Below, piece after piece: positions 1-8,659 of a DNA stretch of 64,000 bases. Where the stretch lies: assembly GCF_900105355.1 (NCBI RefSeq), contig NZ_FNSC01000001.1, positions 1,240,001-1,304,000 of the forward strand. Direction: 5' to 3'. A program made the position numbers and the translations under genes. Source of the stretch: Pseudomonas anguilliseptica. Its GTDB lineage: Bacteria; Pseudomonadota; Gammaproteobacteria; Pseudomonadales; Pseudomonadaceae. The notes beneath the pieces are model-generated. The model saw only the letters and a program-made list of their open reading frames with translations, did not search any database and was not told the DNA's origin. Each line of letters opens with the position of its first letter. Position 1 is the stretch's first letter.

Positions 1-1
1 G

Positions 2-556
2 GCAGCAGTCTACGCCGGCTTTGTGGCGCTGTTCGTGTACAAGGACATGACCATCCGCGAGTGCCCCAAGGTACTGCTGGAGTCCGGCAAGCTGACCATC
101 ATGCTGATGTTCATCATCGCCAACGCCATGCTCTTCGCCCACGTGCTGACCACCGAGCAGATCCCGCAAACCATCACCGCCTGGGTGATCGAGATGGGCC
201 TGCAGCCTTGGCAGTTCCTGCTGGTGGTAAACATCGTGCTGCTGGTGGCGGGCGCCTTTATGGAGCCATCGGCGATCATCCTGATCCTCGCACCGATCCT
301 CTTCCCGATTGCCGTGCAACTGGGCATCGACCCGATCCACCTGGGCATCATCATGGTGGTGAACATGGAAATCGGCCTGATCACACCACCCGTGGGGCTC
401 AACCTGTTCGTCACCTCGGCGGTGACCGGTATGCCGCTGACCTCGGTGATCAAAGCCGCCTGGCCGTGGCTGATGCTGCTACTCAGCTTCCTGATGATCA
501 TCACGTACGTGCCTGCCGTATCCATGGCGCTGCCCACTTGGCTGGGCATGACCTGA
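2..556 (+). CDS. TRAP transporter large permease, DctM-like, 3' part
   Basis: This is the C-terminal part (about 184 residues) of a TRAP-type dicarboxylate transporter large permease. These proteins are 12-13 helix inner-membrane subunits that use an ion gradient to import substrates delivered by a periplasmic binding protein. The reading frame is open from the window edge, so the true start lies upstream. Visible are several hydrophobic helices and the family-typical stretch around ITPPVGLNLFVTSAVTG near the C-terminus. The stop is followed by a strong intrinsic terminator. The substrate cannot be assigned, since the binding-protein gene is outside the window. Confidence 0.9.
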   Translation, partial: AAVYAGFVALFVYKDMTIRECPKVLLESGKLTIMLMFIIANAMLFAHVLTTEQIPQTITAWVIEMGLQPWQFLLVVNIVLLVAGAFMEPSAIILILAPILFPIAVQLGIDPIHLGIIMVVNMEIGLITPPVGLNLFVTSAVTGMPLTSVIKAAWPWLMLLLSFLMIITYVPAVSMALPTWLGMT

Positions 557-590
557 CAGCGACTCCGTGTGTACTTCCCTACACACTTTT

Positions 591-618
591 AGCCCGGCCT
601 TAGTGCCGGGCTTTTTTT
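591..618 (+). terminator. Rho-independent terminator after the TRAP operon
   Basis: A perfect 8-bp stem (AGCCCGGC / GCCGGGCT) with a 6-nt loop is followed by a run of seven T. It lies 35 bp after the TRAP permease stop and closes that transcription unit. Confidence 0.9.
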
Positions 619-749
619 GCCTGTGGCTTTTGCAGGGAGGGTCGGACCGCGCAGGTTAGCCGCATACCTCTATTACCTGGTATCACGCCGCTCGAAACGC
701 GGCCTAAGCCACCATCGGCGCAGCACACTTCACTGAGTTAGATAGCCCG

Positions 750-1967
750 TTAAACCCGCGCCAATTCCGGCAAGTCACCGGACAGCCCCAACGCCTGACG
801 GACAAAAAGTGCCTTGGCTTCCGGCAAATCATCCACCCAGTTAAGGCCGCTGTTGCGCAACCAACGCAGCGGTAGCGAATCAGCCTGGAACAGCCGCTCG
901 AAGCCTTCCATCGCCGCCATCATTGCCAGGTTGTGCGGCATGCGCCAGCGCTCGTAACGGCTGAGCACCTTCACATCAGCCAAGCGTTCGCCACGCTGCG
1001 TCGCGTGTAGCAACACCTCTGCCAGCACCGCGACATCGAGAAAGCCCAAATTGACCCCCTGCCCGGCTAGCGGATGGATGCTGTGCGCGGCATCGCCGAT
1101 CAGCGCCAGGCCGTCTTCGACATAACGCTTGGCGTGACGTTGGCGCAACGGGATACACACGCGCGCATCGGCGTGTAGCACCTCGCCCAGGCGATGCTCG
1201 AAGGCAAAGCCCAGCGCCCGCCGGAAACCCGCATCATCCAACGCCATCAATCGCTCGGCTTCAGTTGGGGTAACCGACCAGACAATCGAGCACCAATGTT
1301 CGCCTGCCGGGCCTGCCAGCGGCAGAAAGGCCAGCGGGCCGTCATCGGTAAAGCGCTGCCAGGCGGTGGCCTGGTGTGGCTTGGCGCAACGCACACTGGT
1401 GACGATGACGTGGTGCAGATAATCCCACTCACGGGTGGCGCAGCCGGCCAAGCGCCGTACTGCCGAGTTGGCGCCGTCGGCGGCAATCAGCAGCGGCGCT
1501 CGTAACTCACGGCCATCGCTCAGGCTGAGCAGCCAGCCATCACCGGAGCGGCGCAGCTGCTCCAGGCGGGCGCCCGGTAGCAAACCAATCGAGCTGTCGT
1601 GCAAGCGTTCAAGCAGGGCGTCCTGCACCACGCGGTTCTCGACGATATGGCCGAGCGACTCGGCATGTACGCTGGCCGCGCTGAAATGAATCTGCCCGGT
1701 ACCGGAACCATCCCAGACTTGCATCTCGCCATAGGGGCAGGCGCGCCGTGCGGCGATTCCGTCCCACACACCAAGTCGCTCGAGAATACGCTGACTAGCC
1801 GCCGACAACGCGCTAACCCGTGGCTCGAATGCGGCCTGCGGATCAAAGGGCTTGACGCTCAGCGGGCCGCCATCGACCAGCAAAATCTCCAACCCCTGAT
1901 CCTGCAGGGCAAGTGCCAGGGCACTGCCCACCATGCCTGCGCCAACGATGATCAGATCCGCTTGCAT
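750..1967 (-). CDS. ubiI: UbiI/VisC-family FAD-dependent ubiquinone hydroxylase
   Basis: A 405-aa FAD-dependent monooxygenase of the UbiH/UbiF/VisC family, which hydroxylates the aromatic ring during ubiquinone synthesis. Visible are the N-terminal dinucleotide-binding glycines (GAGMVG, about residues 9-14), a DG motif near 165 and the second FAD motif GDAAHSIHPLAGQG near 291. The assignment to UbiI rather than UbiF rests on order: like the enterobacterial ygfB-pepP-ubiH-visC operon, it is the last gene after pepP and ubiH. The ATG at 1967 is preferred over the GTG one codon upstream because AAGGA sits at a better distance. The exact ring position hydroxylated is inferred, since UbiI/F/H specificities overlap across species. 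Confidence 0.85.
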   Translation of the reverse strand: MQADLIIVGAGMVGSALALALQDQGLEILLVDGGPLSVKPFDPQAAFEPRVSALSAASQRILERLGVWDGIAARRACPYGEMQVWDGSGTGQIHFSAASVHAESLGHIVENRVVQDALLERLHDSSIGLLPGARLEQLRRSGDGWLLSLSDGRELRAPLLIAADGANSAVRRLAGCATREWDYLHHVIVTSVRCAKPHQATAWQRFTDDGPLAFLPLAGPAGEHWCSIVWSVTPTEAERLMALDDAGFRRALGFAFEHRLGEVLHADARVCIPLRQRHAKRYVEDGLALIGDAAHSIHPLAGQGVNLGFLDVAVLAEVLLHATQRGERLADVKVLSRYERWRMPHNLAMMAAMEGFERLFQADSLPLRWLRNSGLNWVDDLPEAKALFVRQALGLSGDLPELARV

Positions 1968-1981
1968 CACATATTCCTTGT

Positions 1982-2464
1982 TCAGGCTGCCTGCCGAGCG
2001 CGCGGTTTAAGGCGCACGTAGAGGGTTTTATGCACCCGCGCTACCAAGGTGCCGCTGCCATCGCGCACTTCTACATGCAGCTCGAGCAGGTATTTATCAC
2101 CATCTGCGGTGTGCTGGCGGATGTCGTTGAGCAACTGCTCATCGATGCTGAAGTCTGCGTACACCGGGCCTTTGCCAGGCGCGATAAAGTCGATGCGCGC
2201 GGCCTTGTCCCAGACAATGAAATCACGCCCGAGGTTTTCCATGATCATCAGCATGAAGAACGGGTCGGTCATCGAGTACAGACTGCCGCCGAACTGGGTA
2301 CCGACATAGTTGCGGTTATACCAGCCGAGGCCCATCTTGACCTGCACCTGACGGAAGTCCGCGCTGATCTGCCGCACCCGCACGCCAGCGCCCAGATAGG
2401 GCGGATATAGATTCATCGCCCAGCGCAGCAGCCGCGCCTTGCGCGCCAGTTTGTTTGCCGGCAT
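1982..2464 (-). CDS. DUF4442 hotdog thioesterase-like protein
   Basis: A 160-aa protein resembling the DUF4442 group of the 4HBT/hotdog superfamily. Features include GWYNRNYVGTQFGGSLYSMTD, the usual position of the hotdog central helix, followed by strands with a FIVWDKAARIDF stretch. It sits between ubiH and ubiI, 3 bp after ubiH and 14 bp before ubiI, so it is co-transcribed with them. The substrate is unknown; acyl-thioester hydrolysis is inferred from fold only. The same insertion of this gene between two ubi hydroxylases is, from memory, normal for Pseudomonas. Confidence 0.75.
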   Translation of the reverse strand: MPANKLARKARLLRWAMNLYPPYLGAGVRVRQISADFRQVQVKMGLGWYNRNYVGTQFGGSLYSMTDPFFMLMIMENLGRDFIVWDKAARIDFIAPGKGPVYADFSIDEQLLNDIRQHTADGDKYLLELHVEVRDGSGTLVARVHKTLYVRLKPRARQAA

Positions 2465-2467
2465 GGC

Positions 2468-3655
2468 TCAGGGCTCCGAACGAGTGCCGAGACCCATGGC
2501 CTGGCGGGCAAACCAGCGTTTCGCCGGAGGTAATAGATCAAGGCCGAGCAAACCGAGATTGCGCCCGGCCGCCAGCAGCGGCTGGCCGGTACTGAACAGG
2601 CGGGTGACCTGGTCGGAGAAACCGACGGTAAGTTGCTGGTCCACCTGCTGGCTGCTCAGATAACGCTGCAGAGTTGCCAGATCGCCCAAAGGCGCGCTGC
2701 TCGCCAGCAGGGTTTCAGCCAGCACCAGGGTGTCGCGCAGTGACAGGTTGTAACCCTGCCCAGCAATCGGATGCAGGCTGTGCGCGGCATTGCCGAGCAC
2801 CACCAGATGCTGGCGCACCTGTTCCTTGGCGGCGGTCAGGGCCAACGGGTAGAGGTACCGCGTACCAACCTGACACAAGCCGCCCAAGCGAAAGCCGAAG
2901 GCCTGCTGCAACTCGGCGAGAAACGCCGCATCGCTCAGCGCAAACAGGCGTTCAGCTTCCAGCGTTGCACGGGTCCAGACCAGTGCGCAGCGGTTATCCG
3001 CCAGCGGCAGCATGGCCATCGGCCCTTCTTCGGTAAAGCGCTCAAAGGCCAGACCGTTGTGCGCCTCCTGCGGGCTGACGTTGGCGATCAGTGCGCTCTG
3101 CCCGTATGGCGTAGTGCTAACGGCAATGCCCAGCTGCTCACGCAAACCGGAGCGGCCACCTTCGGCGAGAATCGCCAGGCTGCACTCAAGCTCGCAGCCA
3201 TCGTCCAGGGTCAGACGGTAGCCATCGGCCAAGGCCTGCATGCGGGTAACCTGCGCCGGGCTGCGCCAGCTCACCACCTGCTGATCCAGCGCCTGCCACA
3301 GGCATTCGCCAAGCCAGGCGTTTTCCACCACATAGCCCAGTGCCGGCACGCCTTCTTCTTCGGAGCTCAGGCGCGCGGCGGCAAAGCGGCCACGGTCGGA
3401 AACATGAATCTGTTTGATCGGCTCGGCGCGCTGGCTGATCTGCTGCCACAGGCCGAGACGCTGATAAATCTGCTGCGAACCAAACGACAGCGCAGTGGAG
3501 CGAGCGTCATAGCTTGGCTGATAGCCGTTGCCCGGGGTGAATGGCTCGATCAGGCAGATGTGCCAGCCACGCTGTTTGGCTTCGGCCTGCAACGCCACGG
3601 CCAAACTCGCGCCGACCAGGCCGCCGCCAATAATCGCAATGTCGACGCGTGGCAT
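2468..3655 (-). CDS. ubiH: 2-octaprenyl-6-methoxyphenol hydroxylase UbiH
   Basis: A 395-aa FAD monooxygenase acting in aerobic ubiquinone biosynthesis. It starts with a Rossmann motif (IIGGGLVGASLA, residues 8-19). Near residue 288 it has GNAAHSLHPIAGQG, where GN replaces the GD of other members; this is typical of UbiH rather than a defect. It begins 3 bp after the pepP stop and is followed after 3 bp by the DUF4442 gene, so the operon runs pepP-ubiH-DUF4442-ubiI. Length is normal for the family. Confidence 0.9.
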   Translation of the reverse strand: MPRVDIAIIGGGLVGASLAVALQAEAKQRGWHICLIEPFTPGNGYQPSYDARSTALSFGSQQIYQRLGLWQQISQRAEPIKQIHVSDRGRFAAARLSSEEEGVPALGYVVENAWLGECLWQALDQQVVSWRSPAQVTRMQALADGYRLTLDDGCELECSLAILAEGGRSGLREQLGIAVSTTPYGQSALIANVSPQEAHNGLAFERFTEEGPMAMLPLADNRCALVWTRATLEAERLFALSDAAFLAELQQAFGFRLGGLCQVGTRYLYPLALTAAKEQVRQHLVVLGNAAHSLHPIAGQGYNLSLRDTLVLAETLLASSAPLGDLATLQRYLSSQQVDQQLTVGFSDQVTRLFSTGQPLLAAGRNLGLLGLDLLPPAKRWFARQAMGLGTRSEP

Positions 3656-3658
3656 GCT

Positions 3659-4993
3659 CTAGGCCGCCACGCTGCGTGCGGCGGCCATCAGCGCTTCGAT
3701 CTCGGCGACAGTTTTCGGTACGCCGCTGGTGAGAATCTCGCAGCCGGTTTTGGTCACCACCACGTCGTCCTCGATGCGCACACCGATGCCGCGCCATTTC
3801 TTCGCCACATCCTGATTGTCCACGGCGATGTAGATGCCCGGCTCGACGGTCATGGCCATGCCGACTTCCAGCTCGCGCCATTCGCCGCCGACCTTGTACT
3901 CGCCGACATCGTGCACATCCATGCCCAGCCAGTGGCCGGCGCGGTGCATATAGAAGGGCTTGTAGGCTTCGCTGGCGATCAGCTCGGCCACATCGCCCTG
4001 CAGCAAGCCGAGGTCCACCAGCCCAGCGGTAATCACCTGCACCGTGGCCTCGTGCGCCTGGTTCCAGTGCTTGCCGGGGCCGATCTCCTTGAACGCGGCT
4101 TCCTGCGAAGCCAGCACCAGCTCGTAGATGGCTTTCTGCTCAGGGGAGAATTTGCCACTGACCGGGAAGGTGCGGGTGATGTCGCTGGCGTAGCAGTCGA
4201 TCTCGCAGCCGGCATCGATCAGCACCAGATCGCCGTCTTTCAACTGTGCGTCGTTCTCACGGTAATGCAGGATGCAGGCGTTCTTGCCGGCCGCGACGAT
4301 GCTGCCGTAGGCCGGCATCTTCGCCCCGCCCTTGCGAAACTCGTAGTCCAGCTCGGCTTCCAGGTGATACTCGAACAAGCCGGCACGGCTGGCCTGCATG
4401 GCGCGCACGTGGGCGCGGCAGGAAATATCCGCCGCTTCCTTCATGACTTTGACTTCGGCTGCAGACTTGTACAGGCGCAGGTCGTGCAGCAGGTGTTCGA
4501 GGGTGATGAATTCGTTCGGCGGCGTGGCCCCCTGGCGCGCCTTGGAGCGAATCACATTGATCCACTCCATCAGCTGGCGATCGAACTCATGGTTGGTGCC
4601 CATGGAGGAATAGACCCGATCACGGCCTTCGATCAACCCCGGCAGAATGTCGTCGATATCACCAATCGGGAACGCGTCATCGGCGCCGTACTGGCTGATC
4701 GCGCCATCCTGACCGGCACGCAGGCCGTCCCACAGTTCGCGCAGCGGGTCACGCTCACGGCAGAACAATACGTACTCGCCATGCTCGCGGCCTGGAATCA
4801 GCGCAATCACCGCCTCCGGCTCGGGAAAGCCGGAGAGGTACTGGAAGTCGCTGTCCTGACGGTAGATGTGCTCGACATCGCGGTTGCGGATATACACCGG
4901 CGCGGCCGGCAGAATCGCGATGCTGTTGGGTTCCATCTGCGCCATCAGCGCCTTGCGCCGACGGGCGTATTCCGACTTGGGGATGCTGATCAT
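3659..4993 (-). CDS. pepP: Xaa-Pro aminopeptidase PepP
   Basis: A 444-aa metallopeptidase (M24B) that removes an N-terminal residue preceding proline. The M24 dinuclear metal ligands are visible: the aspartates in LIDAGCEIDCYASDITRTFP, the histidine in HRAGHWLGMDVHD, and the glutamates in MTVEPGIYI and GIGVRIEDDV. The open frame extends 40 codons further upstream without homology. The ATG at 4993 (MISIPKSEYARRR) gives the family length. It lies about 50 bp after ygfB on the same strand and leads the ubi genes. Confidence 0.93.
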   Translation of the reverse strand: MISIPKSEYARRRKALMAQMEPNSIAILPAAPVYIRNRDVEHIYRQDSDFQYLSGFPEPEAVIALIPGREHGEYVLFCRERDPLRELWDGLRAGQDGAISQYGADDAFPIGDIDDILPGLIEGRDRVYSSMGTNHEFDRQLMEWINVIRSKARQGATPPNEFITLEHLLHDLRLYKSAAEVKVMKEAADISCRAHVRAMQASRAGLFEYHLEAELDYEFRKGGAKMPAYGSIVAAGKNACILHYRENDAQLKDGDLVLIDAGCEIDCYASDITRTFPVSGKFSPEQKAIYELVLASQEAAFKEIGPGKHWNQAHEATVQVITAGLVDLGLLQGDVAELIASEAYKPFYMHRAGHWLGMDVHDVGEYKVGGEWRELEVGMAMTVEPGIYIAVDNQDVAKKWRGIGVRIEDDVVVTKTGCEILTSGVPKTVAEIEALMAAARSVAA

Positions 4994-5042
4994 GGGCAGA
5001 TTGAGTCCACTTCTGGTTACCTGAGAACAGGTGACATGAAAA

Positions 5043-5597
5043 TCAATGCAGCGACGGCTTCGCCGCGGCGACCACAGGCTTGGCACACTCGCTGAACAGC
5101 AGCAGCGGCGCAACGCGCAGGTACTCCATCACTTCCATATAGTCGTTCTCGCCATCATCGGATTCGTCCAGGGCGTTCTGCACCTGGGCAATCGCCGAGA
5201 GGTCCTGCAGCACTTCCATGGCTTCAGCGCTCAGGGCGCTGTCACGGGCAGTCAGACCGAAGCCGCCAAGGAAGCCCTGACACCATTGTCCCAGAGCCAC
5301 GGCGCGCTCGCTAAGCGGCGCATCGTCGCTGGGCAGCAACAGCACCACAGTGACGTCATTGCTGGACAGCTCGTTCTTGACCATTTCCTGCAGACCGATC
5401 AACGCCTGGCGCACGGTGTCTTCCGGTGCCGCGCCGAGCAGCTCGGCGGCATCCACCAGCCAGGAGTCGATATCAAAGCCCGCACCAGCACAGCTGCGAC
5501 CGAGCAACAGACCATGCAACTCGGCAGGGGAAATGGTATGACCGCTGCTGGCTAGCAGGGCGGCAAACGCGGAGTACGGAGAATTTGAAGTTGGCAT
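5043..5597 (-). CDS. ygfB: YgfB/YecA family (UPF0149) protein
   Basis: A 184-aa acidic protein of the UPF0149 family. Visible are the conserved LHGLLLG segment (residues 24-30) and a [12 protein letters not shown] segment (about 106-117) typical of the family. It is the first gene of the operon with pepP and ubiH. From published work on P. aeruginosa, YgfB affects ampDh3 expression and beta-lactam tolerance; the same role here is inference. It is divergent from the ZapB-like gene, so the 276 bp between them must hold both promoters. Confidence 0.85.
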   Translation of the reverse strand: MPTSNSPYSAFAALLASSGHTISPAELHGLLLGRSCAGAGFDIDSWLVDAAELLGAAPEDTVRQALIGLQEMVKNELSSNDVTVVLLLPSDDAPLSERAVALGQWCQGFLGGFGLTARDSALSAEAMEVLQDLSAIAQVQNALDESDDGENDYMEVMEYLRVAPLLLFSECAKPVVAAAKPSLH

Positions 5598-5873
5598 AGA
5601 TAACTAGGCGCAAAGCTGCGCGATCACTAGAATGGAGGCCTTGTATCCTAGCACCGGCAGACGTGCCAAGACTATGCAGGCGGCTCGACGGAGCCCGTCT
5701 GCCAGCGCAAAAATTGCCGCACGTGATCCGCGGGTGAAATACATCAACCTCTGGCGTGCTGATCTGCTCCACACTGGCAAACAAGCACCGCGCACCGCCC
5801 GACACTGTCGAAGTCGCCTTAAAGACGCTATTTTTCACCTGCCAGCCCACTCACCAAGTACGAGTAGAGAACC

Positions 5874-6080
5874 ATGGAAGACGTCGACCTGCAGGCTCTT
5901 ACGACCAAGCTGGACTTGCTGATCCAGCGGGTCGAACAGCTCAAGGCGCAAAACCGACAGCTTCTGACGAGCGAAAAGGCCTGGCGCGAAGAACGTGCCC
6001 ATCTGATTGAAAAGAACGAAATGGCCCGGCACAAGGTCGAATCCATGATTTCGCGCCTCAAAGCCCTGGAGCAGGATTAA
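5874..6080 (+). CDS. TIGR02449-family ZapB-like coiled-coil protein
   Basis: A 68-aa protein that is almost entirely charged alpha-helix with heptad spacing (LTTKLDLLIQRVEQLKAQNRQ, then further leucines), i.e. a short coiled coil. It matches the small TIGR02449 family found immediately before zapA in pseudomonads. The stop overlaps the zapA start (TAATG), so the two are translationally coupled. A divisome role analogous to ZapB is inferred from this pairing. Confidence 0.82.
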   Translation: MEDVDLQALTTKLDLLIQRVEQLKAQNRQLLTSEKAWREERAHLIEKNEMARHKVESMISRLKALEQD

Positions 6081-6394
6081 TGACCCAGTCGAATACCTTG
6101 ACCGTCCAGATTCTGGACAAAGAATATTGCATCGCCTGCCCGAGCGATGAACGCAGCAACCTGGAAAGCGCTGCGCGCTATCTGGATGGCAAGATGCGGG
6201 AGATCCGCTCAAGCGGCAAAGTGATTGGTGCCGACCGCGTTGCCGTGATGGCTGCACTGAACATCACCCACGACCTGCTACACAAACAGCAACACCTTGA
6301 TCAACAGGCCGGCGCTAACCGCGATCAGGTGCGTAGCCTGCTCAATCGGGTCGACAGCGCTCTGGCTCGGGATGCCGATGAGCAAGGCAGTTGA
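6080..6394 (+). CDS. zapA: Cell division protein ZapA
   Basis: A 104-aa protein of the ZapA family, which binds FtsZ and promotes bundling of protofilaments at the Z ring. The N-terminal globular part contains VQILDKEYCIACPSDERSNL, the typical ZapA opening, followed by the long C-terminal helix that forms the anti-parallel tetramer. Its start overlaps the upstream coiled-coil gene. Immediately downstream is 6S RNA, the usual neighbour of zapA in gammaproteobacteria. Confidence 0.92.
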   Translation: MTQSNTLTVQILDKEYCIACPSDERSNLESAARYLDGKMREIRSSGKVIGADRVAVMAALNITHDLLHKQQHLDQQAGANRDQVRSLLNRVDSALARDADEQGS

Positions 6395-6427
6395 TTGCGT
6401 GCCGACGCTTTCGGGTATACTGGCCAC

Positions 6428-6607
6428 CGCTCCCTGGAGTGTGCGCCAGTTGGTGATGTCCCTGAGCCGATTCGCACAACCCCGGAGGTTGCACGTTGAA
6501 GCCGGTGTGCATGTCCGCTTGACGGAAAGCCTTAACGCCTCCTGCAACCTCCACCTTGAACTTTCGGGTTCAAGGGCTAAGCCGACAGCGGCACGTCGGG
6601 GAGTCAT
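6428..6607 (+). ncRNA. ssrS: 6S RNA
   Basis: This 180-nt region between zapA and the 5-formyl-THF cyclo-ligase gene matches 6S RNA, which binds sigma70 RNA polymerase by mimicking an open promoter. Recognisable conserved pieces are CTCCCTGG at the 5' side, GTGATGTCCCTGAGCCG, GTGTGCATGTCCGC, GACGGAAAGCCTTAA, and the hairpin CCTTGAACTTTCGGGTTCAAGG. The 3' side GTCGGGGAG closes the stem. The zapA-ssrS-ygfA arrangement is the standard one. The exact ends are estimated. Confidence 0.9.
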
Positions 6608-6655
6608 TCTTTCCAGCCGGTTGCCCTTCTGCGGCGACCGATACAGCAACAACCC

Positions 6656-7252
6656 ATGCTCGATACCTCAGTACTAAGCCGCGCGCAATTGCGTCGCCAT
6701 CTACGCGTACAGCGCCGCGCACTCAGTCGCCACGCCCAACACCAAGCCGCCCAGGGCCTGTATAAACAGCTAGCGCAGCACCCGCTGTTTCGCCGCGCGC
6801 GGCACATTGCCCTGTACCTGCCCAATGACGGCGAGATTGACCCAAGGCCTTTACTGCGCACGGCACAGATGCGAGGCAAAGCGGCCTATTTACCGGTGCT
6901 CAGCCCCTGGCCGCGCAGCAAGATGGTGTTTCAACGCATCCGTATGGGTGAGCGCTTGCAGAAGAATCGCTTCGGTATTTACGAGCCTCGGCGCAACTGC
7001 AAACAGCAACGCAAGGTCTGGACGCTGGATCTCGTCTTGCTGCCGCTGGTCGGCTTTGACCGCCACGGCGCTCGCCTAGGCATGGGCGGCGGATTCTATG
7101 ACCGCAGCCTGGCGTATCGCGCATTGCGCAAAAATTGGCACAAACCGACGTTACTGGGCTTGGCACATGAGTGTCAGCAGGTCGATCGGCTGACCATGGC
7201 CAGCCGGGATGTGCCACTGCAAGGCACAGTGACTGACAAGGCGTGGTATTGA
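6656..7252 (+). CDS. ygfA: 5-formyltetrahydrofolate cyclo-ligase
   Basis: A 198-aa enzyme that uses ATP to convert 5-formyl-THF to 5,10-methenyl-THF. Diagnostic segments are the N-terminal RAQLRRHLRVQRRALS, the NRFGIYEP motif around residue 103, and GARLGMGGGFYDRSLA around residue 139, which form the ATP and folate sites. Together with 6S RNA upstream it forms the conserved ssrS-ygfA pair linked with stationary-phase physiology. A GTACCGCA/TGCGGTAC stem at 7271-7291 follows the stop, without a T-run. Confidence 0.9.
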   Translation: MLDTSVLSRAQLRRHLRVQRRALSRHAQHQAAQGLYKQLAQHPLFRRARHIALYLPNDGEIDPRPLLRTAQMRGKAAYLPVLSPWPRSKMVFQRIRMGERLQKNRFGIYEPRRNCKQQRKVWTLDLVLLPLVGFDRHGARLGMGGGFYDRSLAYRALRKNWHKPTLLGLAHECQQVDRLTMASRDVPLQGTVTDKAWY

Positions 7253-7300
7253 GTCAGCCACTTAAAGGCTGTACCGCACTCCCTGCGGTACGTACCAGGT

Positions 7301-7435
7301 TCAACCCGCCGCTTGCGACTGGGTGACTGGTGTATCAGCCTGGCGATCCCACAAACTCTGGGTATAACCGGTAGTGACCACACCCAGGCTGAACAGTATT
7401 ACCAAAATCAACAACACATCGGGTTTACGTTTCAT
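7301..7435 (-). CDS. Small single-pass membrane protein
   Basis: A 44-aa protein with a basic N-terminus (MKRKPDV), one hydrophobic helix (LLILVILFSLGVVTTG) and a short polar tail. I chose the ATG at 7435 because the open frame upstream of it is not protein-like. The shape suggests a type I or signal-anchor microprotein. It lies antisense between ygfA and the EVE gene; from memory a similar small protein occurs at this place in other pseudomonads. Function unknown. Confidence 0.6.
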   Translation of the reverse strand: MKRKPDVLLILVILFSLGVVTTGYTQSLWDRQADTPVTQSQAAG

Positions 7436-7607
7436 CGAATGCCTCCCCCTTAAAGGCATAGCGCACGCTGTATTCGCGGCAATTATTTTTATAGATCCAA
7501 CAGCGGCTGCCATCCACACGCGCCGGCTGCAACACTGCAATACGCCGGGCACTACCAGTGTAAATAGCACCTGCCCGCTAACGGACTGAATCACAGGAGC
7601 AAAGTTC

Positions 7608-8057
7608 ATGCCTTATTGGCTGATGAAGTCAGAACCCGACGAACTCTCGATTCACGACCTCCAGCGCTTGGATCAGGCACGCTGGGATGGCGTACGCAAT
7701 TACCAGGCGCGCAACTTCCTGCGCAGCATGCAGCCGGGTGATCTGTTCTTCTTCTATCACTCCAGCTGTCCAGAGCCGGGCATTGCTGGAATCGCCCGTA
7801 TCGCCTCGGCGCACTACCCCGATCCCACAGCGTTAGAGCCTGGCAGCCATTACTTCGACGCCAAGGCCAGCGCAGACAAGAATCCCTGGAGCGCGGTCGA
7901 TGTGGCGTTTGTCGAGGCGTTCAAGCGGGTGATCCCGCTGGCACAGCTGAAAGCGCAGGGTGCGCTGCTGGAGTTGCCGCTGGTGCAGAAGGGCAGCCGC
8001 CTCTCGGTGATGCCTGTCAGCGCCGAGGAATGGGCAGCCGTACTGGCGCTGCGCTGA
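7608..8057 (+). CDS. EVE domain-containing protein
   Basis: A 149-aa single-domain protein of the EVE family (PUA/YTH-like fold), which binds modified bases in nucleic acid. The characteristic opening MPYWLMKSEPDELSIHDL, the WDGVRNYQARNFLRSM segment with aromatic and asparagine residues of the binding pocket, and GDLFFFYHS are all present. Length is normal. The conserved bacterial group of stand-alone EVE proteins is of uncertain biological role. It stands alone here, divergent from the small membrane gene. Confidence 0.88.
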   Translation: MPYWLMKSEPDELSIHDLQRLDQARWDGVRNYQARNFLRSMQPGDLFFFYHSSCPEPGIAGIARIASAHYPDPTALEPGSHYFDAKASADKNPWSAVDVAFVEAFKRVIPLAQLKAQGALLELPLVQKGSRLSVMPVSAEEWAAVLALR

Positions 8058-8085
8058 AATGGCGCAGTGCCTGCACCATGCCGGC

Positions 8086-8502
8086 TTATTGAATAATCAG
8101 GTTATTGAATAGCAGGTCTTCCACCAGCGGCTTGCCTTCTTCCTGGGTGAGCACTTCCTGCACCTGCTTGAGCGCCTCGGCACGCAAGGTTTCGCGAGCG
8201 CCCGGAGCCGACATGGCCTCTTCGGTCTGCTGGGAGAACAACATAACCAGTTGATTGCGAATCAGCGGATCATGGTGCTTGACCTTAGCCTCGACATCCG
8301 CGCCAGTTACCCGCAGGGATATATCGGCCTTGAAGAACTTCAGCTTCGGCCCCTCACCAAAATTCCCTACCAGCGCAGGAAACAGAGAGACATAAGCCAC
8401 CACCGGAGCGGCCCCTTCCCCCTCCTTAGCCTCTTTATCTTCCGAGGCGTACGCCGCCAAGGGCAGGGACAGAGCCAACAACAATGCGATCCAGGCTTTC
8501 AC
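8086..8502 (-). CDS. FliL-like basal body-associated family protein
   Basis: A 138-aa protein with a cleavable signal-like N-terminus (KAWIALLLALSLPLAAYA) rather than the usual FliL transmembrane anchor. After it comes the FliL-like domain: a strand with LKFFKADISLRV and the helix KHHDPLIRNQLVMLFSQQ. It is not in a flagellar operon. Pseudomonads carry such a stand-alone FliL paralogue here, from memory. A direct role at the motor is unproven. Confidence 0.75.
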   Translation of the reverse strand: MKAWIALLLALSLPLAAYASEDKEAKEGEGAAPVVAYVSLFPALVGNFGEGPKLKFFKADISLRVTGADVEAKVKHHDPLIRNQLVMLFSQQTEEAMSAPGARETLRAEALKQVQEVLTQEEGKPLVEDLLFNNLIIQ

Positions 8503-8659
8503 AGGCGGTATTCCTCAAGAGTTCAGCCCCTAGCATAGCCACAGTCAGGCGACGGCCCAAGCCCCAAGCTTATGCATAGCCATCAGGCACAGGCATGCTC
8601 GTTGACCGGTCACCACCCGCACCTACACTGCATGGCCATCAACCGCAGAGGAAAGCCCG

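Noticed and set aside
2771..5095. Long (774-codon) open frame on the plus strand
   Set aside because: It is antisense to ubiH and pepP, whose minus-strand proteins show full family motifs; the plus-strand translation has no domain and follows from high GC content.
7271..7291. GTACCGCA/TGCGGTAC stem after ygfA as a terminator
   Set aside because: There is no T-run after the stem on either strand, so I did not call it a terminator.
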